Shown piece after piece: positions 39,901 through 51,900 of a stretch of DNA of 64,000 nucleotides. The DNA lies in the NCBI RefSeq assembly GCF_001039355.2, contig NW_019774736.1, forward strand, positions 653,805 through 717,804, given 5' to 3'. The position numbers and the translations under genes were made by a program. Each line of letters begins with the position of its first letter. Position 1 is the stretch's first letter. The notes under the pieces were generated by a model. The model ran no database searches. It worked only from the letters and a program-made list of their open reading frames with translations, and had not been told where the DNA came from. The DNA is from Lingula anatina (taxonomy: Eukaryota > Brachiopoda > Lingulata > Lingulida > Lingulidae).

Positions 39901-42900
39901 CAGGCAGTGACACCTGAAAGTGACACCTTCAAAGTCACCAAAATCTAAGAAAGATTTAATACATTTAAATATTTTCTATGAATAGTTCCTCCTATTTTTT
40001 TCTCCTTGTCAAAAGATTAACTCATTACTTTACAGACATTATAAGAGATATGACAATATACTACAGTAAAACTGGTGTCTATCTTTACCAAAGGTTTCCC
40101 CTCTTTGCCAGTCTGCCCCTTGGTCCTCCTTAGCAGCAAACTTTTCACCAGAGTATTCAGTCTCTTTGTACCATGGGCTGGAAAAAAGTAACAGAATTAC
40201 AAACAAAATAAAATTCTTTTTATCAATCGAGCAGTTTTGAAAAACCAGAAAAAGAAGTTAAAAAAAATCTTTGTCTAAAACTGAAGATATACTTTACCAG
40301 TCTTGTTGTCTGCCACCTGCCTCTTCCATACTTTCAGTTCATCAAATGGAGAGCATCTTAGAAACCTAAGAAATTAAATTTACTTCATTAGGGAATGTGT
40401 TCATTGTTATTGTCTCAAAATAAAACTATTCCTAGATGAAAAAAAAAAATGAATTGTTTAGTGCTAATAAGTCACATCTTGATCAACAATTTATGCGATC
40501 CACAAAAACTTAAGTCCATGTATAAAAAGTGTAGAAAAGATAGCTACCAACCACATTTCAATTCTTTAATTCCATTTTTTTTTCAACAAACAACACTCTA
40601 CACTACCTGATCAAGGAATACATATCAAGCAGGTCATTCTGAATGGGAGTTCCTGTGAGAGCCCACCGTGACCCCGCCCGCAGTCTGCAGACAGACATTG
40701 CTGTCAAACTCTTATGATTCTTGATGTTGTGCCCCTCATCTAATATGAGCCTTTCCCAGCCAATACGTAGCAGATTAGATTGTTTAGTGGGATCTTCAAT
40801 CTGGGATTGTTAAAATACGTAAATGTTAAAAAAACAAATTTTATTGAGAACATAATGATAACAACTGGACTTATTGATAATCTACATTACCAATGGCCAT
40901 CTAGCAAACACTGGAATCCCCCCCTCCCCTCGTAAACATGGGAATTTGATATGCATAACAATACCTAAATTTGCTCATTCAGCAATGATTAAAAGCCTTG
41001 AAGGTGCTTATTTATCAATCCACCACAATGGATGCCACAGTTTAAAAAAATCTTAGAACAAGAATCTGTTAAGCATCAGGGACTGTTTTCCATTGTAGAT
41101 GAAATACAACAACACATGATCTCAACCCCATGAGGTCTGTAACAATTAGTTAACCAGAGGCCATCAATTTAGATTTAGACGCCTGTTTCTAATTTAAGCA
41201 AAGATAATGAGAACTGCTCTACCTAGCAGCATGAGCCAGTTACCTTATCATCCACCACAGCACTTTCTTGGGCTGCTTTATCATTCTTCATGTCCTCAGG
41301 GATCCCCACTTCTCTGCTTACTATGCTGTAGGTGGTCAGCACAATGTCTGCCTTGGCCAGCCTGAAGGTAAATTGAGCTTTGGAACACTACTATTTCTGC
41401 ATTTCATCATTGGCTTGTTTGCCATATACCCATTAATGGATAATAATAAAAAAAACCCTCATAATAACGGCATACAATAAAATACCCATCTATTTGTCTT
41501 GAGTTGCCCTTTTTCGCAATACAATCATTTAAAAGATACAGGTATGATTTTAAAACACTTTTAATATTTAATTTAATGGAAACATATATAAGATGAACTA
41601 GCCACATTTTTCCCATTTACCTGTTGGCATATATGCCATAGGCCCAATAATGTATCATAAAAGGAAAAAAATTGCAGCCGAGTTTTCATTTTTTCAATAA
41701 AAATATTTGAAAGACAATGGAGTGAATGTAAAAAGCTATAAAATCAGTTTCAGAAAAAATATCCCCAAGTGGTTTCATTGGTTTTAATAGAAACATTGAG
41801 CAGTCCTCACCTGATCACACTGGCTTCTCTATTGGGACCATGATATAGGATCACATTCAAAAGTCCAGGCCTGCAGCGGTTTTCAATCTCTCTGTGCCAC
41901 TGGTGGACCAGGGAAGCAGGGCATACAATGAGTGTAGCATGGCTCTTGATGATAGATGAACTCACTAGAAGTGAAGATTTATTCTTTAATGACATTGATA
42001 CTTGTTTTATTGCTTCAAATGTGTTATTGCTAGGGGAAAGGGTGATTCATAATTCAACAGAAATTTGCCAATTCTCTTTTTTACTGGGTAATTTGGATAT
42101 AATAAAATTAGATCTTCACATTTTTCCTTTTGCTTGTCCTTGCTGAGCCACTCAGATTTTTCCTCATCAGTTCCAGTCACACGACTCTGATTCTGTTTTA
42201 GCACAAGGGATATCATAGTCAAAGTCTTGCCCAGACCCATATCATCAGCTGAAACAAAAACACAATACCAAACTGTTACCGGAAAGATACCACATTATTG
42301 CCACTTTTACCTAAATTGCAGGTATGACTGAGTTCATTTCTCAGACAACTATAAACAAAAAACTTAAATAATACATACCTTATTAAATAGTGTAAGGTTA
42401 TAAAATTAAAAAATAACCACAAATGACAGTATACTCATTAAATGTTGGTTACATTATATAATAATACTTCAATGAAACAGGAAACCCTGTGTCACTATTG
42501 TAGATACTGTAACACTTATAATAACAACAAAGATTAATTTACAAAATGTAACTGCATCCCAGTTTAACAAAAATTTCTTTAATCACTACCCCAAGACCCC
42601 ATTACAACCTCCTGCTATCCAATATGTCAGTTCTACCCACCCCCACCCCCTTTAGGAGATGAACATGTGGAATGATGGCCCAGATAAGGGAGAGATTACA
42701 GAAGGGGGATTGCAATTAGGCATCTGGCCCTGTATGCACAAAACATCTTAAGTGTATTTTTTAAAGAATTTCCCTAAGAATTTCCAAAAGTGATCATCCT
42801 TAACATAAGTGGTATGCATAAAGCATCTTAAGATGAGAATTTCCCCAAATATCTCCTTAACTTTAAGGTACCTCATTGGGTCTCTTAAGTGGAAATTTTG

Positions 42901-45900
42901 TCCTTAGATTCAGTGACTGTACAACACAGTGGCATACATTTGTGCTAGTCAAAGCTGTGCAGCAACATTATTTCTCTATGGCTCTTATTCCCAGCGGGCA
43001 AAATATGTTGTTTTAACATTGAAACAACGTTGAACCATAATGTTGATAAGACGTTGGATAAACATTGGATTTGAAAGTTGACTCAACCTCAGATAAAAAC
43101 GTTGTATCAACGTCAGATAACAACATTGTATCAACCCCAGTTGTTAGACAACATTCTTGCATGAAAAGACATTGAAATGACCTGAGGGTAGGGTATAAAA
43201 GTATATATATATATATGTAACAAAGTCACAGTCACCTCAACATCTCTATGTATAACAGGTTACCAAGAACTGTTAACATTATTAATTCACTCCATCACAT
43301 TTACAGCAACTTATTCATCCTAGTGTTAGCTGACCTTGCAAGGAATTCAGTTTATTGGAATGTATTTCTGAATAACAAGTTAAGAAAATTCACTAGTTCA
43401 CTAAAGACACAAAACAACTGTCACTTTTACTTTTAACACTTTTTTGATTATTTTGATAAAGTTAGTTACAGTATTGATAAACAAAGTATCACGTTTTCAA
43501 CAATTAATATTTTAAAATATAATCCATGTCTGCAAGGTTGTGTCAATGACCAAAATACAACGTTGAGTCAACGTCACATTATGACGGTGTTTCGACGTGG
43601 CTGGATCAACGTTGATTTAACGCTGAATTAAGGTAGATCAATGGCAATTCAATGTATCATCCTGTTTTCAACGTTGATCCAACGCAACTATGCCTGCTGG
43701 GTTATTGCTGTTTATCGTGAAGAAGTGGATGAACTGTAAAGGGCAGTCGCAAGACCAAGAATATTTCGGGACCGCGAAAATCCTTTGGATTTTTACCCAG
43801 ATCATGAGATTTACCAGCGATTTCATTTTGATAGAGCGGGGATACTTTTCATTACGGATCTTCTGGCAGTTACATTTGTAATTTGTCGTTCTGTTAAGGG
43901 ATATCTAAAGTGAAAAATTTTGAATGGGCATTTTTTATGGCATGTTGCTTATGAAATCCCCGAAAACCACCTGATAACACGGAATCTCACGCATCAATGC
44001 TTATACAATTAACATAGGTATTTAATATGTGCATACGAGGGGTCAGTAGTGAAATTAATAATTAAAATTAATATTAATATTATGAATTACATGTCACAAT
44101 TTTTCATCACAGATAACACTTAAAATATGTAAGTCGATGACATGTAAATGGCCATAGTCATGAAATAAGTACGTGCTGGTCTTATTTCATTTTTAGGGCC
44201 CATGAAAAAATGTTACTTTATCATCCCCGGCGGCATTACTTTTTCTGCTCACATAAAAAAATTAAAATGTAAATTTTCCCCATCAAATGTGCACCTCATG
44301 CACAAAAACACTCTCCCTATACTAGGAGTGCCTCTCACTGCAATTTATGTTACTACTAGCTTTGCTCATGGCACGTTCCATGTTTTAGTGTATGTAATGA
44401 CGGTCCGGAGGGCATCGTTGGTTAAATTCAATGTGTTTTTGTATGAGCAAAAAATACGCCCTACTGAATCACTTCTTGTAGGTGACAATGATGGTAAACT
44501 AATATTTTTTNNNNNNNNNNNNNNNNNNNNNNNNNNNNNNNNNNNNNNNNNNNNNNNNNNNNNNNNNNNNNNNNNNNNNNNNNNNNNNNNNNNNNNNNNN
44601 NNNNNNNNNNNNNNNNNNNNNNNNNNNNNNNNNNNNNNNNNNNNNNNNNNNNNNNNNNNNNNNNNNNNNNNNNNNNNNNNNNNNNNNNNNNNNNNNNNNN
44701 NNNNNNNNNNNNNNNNNNNNNNNNNNNNNNNNNNNNNNNNNNNNNNNNNNNNNNNNNNNNNNNNNNNNNNNNNNNNNATAAGTGGTATGCATAAAGCATC
44801 TTAAGATGAGAATTTCCCCAAATATCTCCTTAACTTTAAGGTACCTCATTGGGTCTCTTAAGTGGAAATTTTGTCCTTAGATTCAGTGACTGTACAACAC
44901 AGTGGCATACATTTGTGCTAGTCAAAGCTGTGCAGCAACATTATTTCTCTATGGCTCTTATTCCCAGCGGGCAAAATATGTTGTTTTAACATTGAAACAA
45001 CGTTGAACCATAATGTTGATAAGACGTTGGATAAACATTGGATTTGAAAGTTGACTCAACCTCAGATAAAAACGTTGTATCAACGTCAGATAACAACATT
45101 GTATCAACCCCAGTTGTTAGACAACATTCTTGCATGAAAAGACATTGAAATGACCTGAGGGTAGGGTATAAAAGTATATATATATATATGTAACAAAGTC
45201 ACAGTCACCTCAACATCTCTATGTATAACAGGTTACCAAGAACTGTTAACATTATTAATTCACTCCATCACATTTACAGCAACTTATTCATCCTAGTGTT
45301 AGCTGACCTTGCAAGGAATTCAGTTTATTGGAATGTATTTCTGAATAACAAGTTAAGAAAATTCACTAGTTCACTAAAGACACAAAACAACTGTCACTTT
45401 TACTTTTAACACTTTTTTGATTATTTTGATAAAGTTAGTTACAGTATTGATAAACAAAGTATCACGTTTTCAACAATTAATATTTTAAAATATAATCCAT
45501 GTCTGCAAGGTTGTGTCAATGACCAAAATACAACGTTGAGTCAACGTCACATTATGACGGTGTTTCGACGTGGCTGGATCAACGTTGATTTAACGTTGAA
45601 TTAAGGTAGATCAATGGCAATTCAATGTATCATCCTGTTTTCAATGTTGATCCAACGCAACTATGCCTGCTGGGTTATTGCTGTTTATCGTGAAGAAGTG
45701 GATGAACTGTAAAGGGCAGTCCCAAGACCAAGAATATTTCGGGACCGCGAAAATCCTTTGGATTTTTACCCAGATCATGAGATTTACCAGCGATTTCATT
45801 TTGATAGAGCGGGGATACTTTTCATTACGGATCTTCTGGCAGTTACATTTGTAATTTGTCGTTCTGTTAAGGGATATCTAAAGTGAAAAATTTTGAGTGG

Positions 45901-48900
45901 GCATTTTTTATGGCATGTTGCTTATGAAATCCCCGAAAACCACCTGATAACACGGAATCTCACGCATCAATGCTTATACAATTAACATAGGTATTTAATA
46001 TGTGCATACGTGGGGTCAGTAGTGAAATTAATAATTAAAATTAATATTAATATTATGAATTACATGTCACAATTTTTCATCACAGATAACACTTAAAATA
46101 TGTAAGTCGATGACATGTAAATGGCCATAGTCATGAAATAAGTACGTGCTGGTCTTATTTCATTTTTAGGACCCATGAAAAAATGTTACTTTATCATCCC
46201 CGGCGGCATTACTTTTTCTGCTCACATAAAAAAATTAAAATGTAAATTTTCCCCATCAAATGTGCACCTCATGCACAAAAACACTCTCCCTATACTAGGA
46301 GTGCCTCTCACTGCAATTTATGTTACTACTAGCTTTGCTCATGGCACGTTCCATGTTTTAGTGTATGTAATGACGGTCCGGAGGGCATCGTTGGTTAAAT
46401 TCAATGTGTTTTTGTATGAGCAAAAAATACGCCCTACTGAATCACTTCTTGTAGGTGACAATGATGGTAAACTAATATTTTTTATGGGGCCTTTTTACAG
46501 AATTATTGCCGATAGGGGAGATGGGTGCACATGTATCAGCCAATAGATATAAAACCTTTTTATTAAAATGTAATTATGTCACTCGATTATTATTATTAGT
46601 GTTGGGTCTGGGGATTGGATGACATGCCTCTTTTTCTGTCAGAGTATGAAGAATACTAGGCCTACACAAGAAGTTACAACTTCTTGGCCTACACGATTGA
46701 TATCTCAACTCTTCTAAATTCTAATAATAACTGATAGGCCTATCATATCCAAGTAAAGGATTCCTTCAAACATGGATTCCCCAGGAATTCCCCAGTGTGA
46801 GCTATTGTAACAGGTAATTCTATTGGTCAATGCACAGGCTAAACATAGCTCAACACATAAGAGAAATCCTACAGAGTTGATTAAATTCCTATTATTTGAG
46901 AAAATTCTTGGCTTAGGGAATTCTTAAGGTACTTTGTGCATACCACTTAAGGGGTTTCCTCAGCTAAGAATTTTCTTATGAAGTTAAGGAGAATTTTTCA
47001 CTTAAGATAAGGATTTTTTGTGCATACGGGGCCTGCTTCCTAAATTCAGTGAACAGGATTAATTTGTATTATAAAGTTTCCTTTAGGAAATGTGTGTGTG
47101 TGCTTGAGGGCAAGTGATGTAACCTAGAATTCCTCCTGGTGGATGTTGTTTCTCCCTCCATGTCAGCCAAGCCAGGGCTTGTCTCTGGTGTGGCATCAAA
47201 GTCACTGTCAGACCATTAGGGTCTGCTAACTCTGCTCTATCTAGAGGACAAGTCTCCAATTGCCTAAAGATAATTAAAAAAATGTACTTCAAATGTAGCA
47301 TCAAATTAACAAATAAATAAATAAATAAATCAATATGCAAAATATATCTAATATAATTTTCAGAGAAAAATATAGAAAAACACTTCATAAAACATGCTTT
47401 CTATGATAAACTATCATAGCAAAGTGGAAATTATTTAAAAAATACTATTTTTCAATTTATAAAAAATTGTTCTATCCCCCAAAACCAACTCCCTTATGGT
47501 ATGAGTGAGTTTCTTGTATGTTACCTGTGTATAGTCTTTACCTGTGTATAGTCTCAATTGCCTCAGCTGTAACAGCTCCCACCTGACGCATCTTTGAGGC
47601 TGTCATGCGGCCCTGGTATAATGTCATTGCTTGTGGATTTGCTGGGGATTTAGTATGAAATTCATTCAGTATCTCATTTTGTAATTATACTTTTTTTTCT
47701 GATTAAGCATACCAGATGACTGCCTGGGGATTTGCTAGTGATTATGTTTAACAATAAATCAAATTTTTATTTTGTAGTTAAATGGTTCTTAATGAAAGGT
47801 ACAGAGATCTTATTGCAAATCCAGTTGCTTTTAACATATTTTTTGGATAAAAATGAGTTTTCTGGAGTTTTCTTTTTAAATCAATCCTCATTTCCATTTT
47901 AAAATGACCTATACAACATAACACTTATCGCATTTCATCTTCAGAATAAGAATATATGTAAATCTTAAGAAATACCTGCATACAACTGTTGAAATGCATG
48001 CTGGGGAAGCTGCACAACATGGTTGAGAATCTGAGTCTGCCTTAATCCATCTGGATTCTTGTTACTATAATTCTTTGCTGGGATTGTTGTAAAAAGCTGC
48101 TGGGAAGGAGGAGGTTGATCTGCAAAGATAAAATCAAGCTTCAATTATCAAATGAAACCACGCTTTACCTATCTTAAGTTTGCATATTGATGCTATGTTT
48201 GCTTTTGCAAAATTGGATACATTGTCTATATTTGGTGGACAGTTCATTTCAATTGAAATGATATGAATAATAAATTCTTGAGGACAGCTATCTGTTGGAC
48301 AGAAATCTTGGTGTAAATGTCACATGATCAATTTTTTGACTCAACATGTTACCTACTTGTAAATTTATTATATATGTACCATAAAAAATTGTTCTAACTA
48401 ACCTGTAGACCCTTCTTTTGGCAATTGCTTCTTCTGGTTATCAATTCTTAAATCAGCAGCCTGTATCATTCTTTCCAATTCACCTATTTGTTGTTTCAAT
48501 TTATGGCCGCTATCAGGCAAAGTGGATTCAAACTTTTTAAAGATTTCCTGAAACAGGAATTATATGTTAAAATTATTCAGCACATGCACAATCTTTATTG
48601 AATTATGTAAATGAGGTGGGCACCCACCCGGTAATCTCTTTTCTTAACATATAGCAACAACTAGACTTACCACAAGACAATTTGTTGATGCACATTATAC
48701 ATTTAAAACAGAATGTCGGATTGTCCATGAAAATAACTTTTACCTGCTGTCGCTCCAATTTCTTGACGAGGCCATTCCTTAATGCAATATCCCTATTCAG
48801 TTGGGAAACATCCAACTTAACTACAGATTGCAACTGTGCCTTTGTGGCCCCTTTATAATCTTTAGGACGAGCACCTTGGGGATTTACAGCAACACACTGC

Positions 48901-51900
48901 TGTGATTCTGGCTCTGTTGTCCTGTGTTCAGAGGGGGAACTGTCCACACTGCTGTCAGAACCTGACTCTGAGCTTTTGACTTGTGCCCGAGCAACAGAAG
49001 GGTAGGTGTCAGCACTGTTGTCAGATTCAGATCCAGAGGACCCAGTCAACCTAGACTGAACTCTATCTTTAAGGCTTGTCTGCATCAAAGACTCTGTCAA
49101 CTTCTCAACATTTGTTGCTGAAGGTTGCTGAAACCTTTGAAAACAAGTAAGAGTACTTTCCGTCTGCTTCCTATCTATCAAAGTCGACTGCAAGGGAGCA
49201 TTAATACTAGCACCAGCATGGAAAGGTTTGGAATCTGGTGGTTTTACATCTACAATCACGCAATCATCATCATCATCATCAGCATCATCATCATCTTGTG
49301 GGACTGCCAATGGTTTGTAAGGTCTTGATGTAGGATTTTTAAATTCTTTAGTTGCAGGTTGATTGTGATATTTGTCAAGGGTATGACTTGATCTAGGCTG
49401 GTTGTGATCTTGTAATGGGACCACACTTGAAGCTTGCTGTAGAAAAACATAACATTTCTTTCAAAGATGAAATTGTGTAGAAAAGTGAACTTGTGGCAGG
49501 AAACTGGGGTCTTATTATACTGCTTTACAAATTTACTTAAAAACTGCATTTTACAAGCAATACTGTTTAAAAATTTCATTTGGTAGAATAATCTTTCTGA
49601 AATTCAATGATAGATTAAAAAAGGGAGAAACATTTGTTAGTCCCTTTAACATTTTGGCAAACACTTCACATACGACCATTTCATCTGAATTTTAGATTAA
49701 TTCCCTCTACGATGAACTGTATATCGAAATATAAAAACTACAAACCTGTCCAGATTTTATTGGTCTAACTATAGCTCCCTGATTTTCCCTTGTGCATACC
49801 TTAAAAAGCAGATATATACAAAATCACCGACTTCAATAAAGACTTGCATTGTCAGGAGAGAAAGATTATGGCCAGGTGGCAGGATAGAATAAATAATTGT
49901 ACATACTGCAATCATAAAATAGATTTCTATTCATTTTCTTGTCACATATTGTTCAATTCTTGGTCCAATTAAAACAGATAACAAAATGACATTAAGAAAT
50001 TGAGTGGTACTAACCTGATTTTCTATAACCTTGGCTCCACACCAATTCTTCTTAGCATGACGACCGATATTGCATCGAAAGAAATGTCTGAAAACAATAC
50101 AAATGTAATACATCATAAGTTTTCCACAAGAATTTGAGTTTTAATGCAAGAAAATAATAAGAAAATTTTAAATAATATTATTGCTAAAATGTGTGATCAT
50201 GCAGTTTTTTTAAATTATTGTGAAATTCTTCATATCCTACCTTTTCTCACTAGTGGACTTGCTTTGCATAACAGCTTGAAGCTCAACCACATGTTCAGGG
50301 TGTTTGAAACAATGCAATGGTTGTAATCTAAAAGAAATTATCCCTTTTACTGCTATCATCAAAACACAAGGCTACTACCAATATTGGCCAATTATACTTT
50401 TGGTCTTAGAGTTGACCAGCTATACACTACAATTATTACAACTTAACAAATATAAAAATGAATGATATAGGATGTTCCAATCACTTTCAATTATTCAAAA
50501 ATCAATTTCATTGATGACTATAGACAAAAAATTACCTGGCATCTTTCACAAATCCGCATTGTGAGTTTGCCTGGGAGCAAATGAAATAGCTTCTGCCTTG
50601 GTTGGGCCCACCCTTTGTGCCAGTTTTTACAAAACATGGTTTTTCTTGAAAAAAAAAAAAGGAATATGCTGGTTTTATTTATTGATCAACAACATAATTT
50701 TACATTTTCAATAAACAATAAATAAATAAAAAAAATAAACAAATAAAATGTGTTTACCTGATACTGAGAAGCAGTCAAGTTTTAGAAATGTGAAAATTTA
50801 CTGGTACTGCAAAATGTGCAAACAAAAAATTTCTTCTGAAACAACAGGAAGACATGGCGGTCTTAGTGACAGGCCAGTCATTTGGAACTTAAAGGCCTCA
50901 AAAAGTTGGAAATGAAAACCGGTTGCCGAACCAGCCGCGGTGCGGCAGCTCTCAAATTTTTATTTTACATCTCATCTCCTCAACACGCACATTACTGTGA
51001 AGCCAACCAGTTTTCCCATCAACAGAGTATCACTTTCTTTAACTCCATCTGTCTATCTACCAGTTTGACCATTGTAAAATCATACACCCGCTATAAACAG
51101 ACGAAAACCAGGCCAAATGTACTCAAGTCATGACACGAGGGCCAGTAACCTACTGCGCATTCCGGTTTTCATTTCTAACTTTTTGAGGCCTTTGTTTTCA
51201 TGCGTTAACACAGACAATACATATCAGAATCGTCAACAGGAGTGCTAACGCATGAAATTTCGTGCTAGAAAATTGGTAAAATGGTAGTATTTGTTTGCTT
51301 AAAAATAACATATAATGAAAACTGAACAAATTTTGCATCTGTAACATATAAGGTTACCTTTTAGGGCTGTTTATGCCAGTAAGTAAGCTTCCTGAATTAA
51401 GTACTTCATGGCCTATACTTAAGTTTTTATTACATTTTCTGTCTTTTTATATTCAGTAATATATATTACTGGTACTGCAAAACTTGCAAACAAAAAATTT
51501 CTTCTGAAACAACAGGAAGACATGGTTTCTGTAAATTTTTTCTTTGTTTCCTTTCTTTTTTTTTATGCAAATCTTTAAAAGAAATGGTCTGGTTTCAATT
51601 GCTCCATACAATCCCCCCCCCCCATATATATATATATATATGTGTGGAATGTAGAAATGCCTCTAATAGATAAATAAAAAAGTGGATGTTCTTATGTGGG
51701 AAGGGTGGCTGTCTTGGGGGGGGGGGATTGTATGGAGCGGGATTGTTTTGTTGAGAATTATATGGGGTGGGAAGGGGGAGGAATAATCAGGAGGGCAATT
51801 GTCTGGCTATCTGTAACTGCATAAATATACTGTTTTTGCATGGTACAAAAGTGAAAACAAATGAAAAGAACCACAATGATCAAGCCTGCTATTAAGTTTT

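Larger units (their letters stand above)
42805..44510. repeat. 1706-bp direct duplication, left copy
   Basis: Matches 44778-46483 at a constant offset of 1973 with only about half a dozen substitutions that I can see (for example near 43624, 43672, 43723, 43924 and 44036). The copies are separated only by the N gap. Confidence 0.95.
44778..46483. repeat. 1706-bp direct duplication, right copy
   Basis: Right copy of 42805-44510. It includes the second copy of the nested element (44963-45674) and of the transposase remnant. Only this copy continues into the right end of the Harbinger element. Confidence 0.95.
42727..47032. mobile_element. Decayed Harbinger transposon with nested insertion
   Basis: The ends GCCCTGTATGCACAAA and, reverse-complemented on the right, GCCCCGTATGCACAAA are flanked by a 3-bp CTG duplication (42724-42726, 47033-47035). 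Subterminal inverted motifs recur inside both ends (AAGTGGTATGCA and TGCATACCACTT). Coding remains of a HARBI1-like transposase N-terminus are present. The interior has a second element and, as assembled, a direct duplication across an N gap. Without that duplication the element would be about 2.3 kb. No catalytic DDE part is visible, so it is non-autonomous. It lies in the TTF2 intron between exons 10 and 11. Confidence 0.75.

Noticed and set aside
44202-44804. 200-codon plus-strand ORF and overlapping minus-strand ORFs across the N gap
   Set aside because: More than a third is translated N. The real frame is seen in the right copy at 46175-46546 (123 codons), without recognisable similarity.
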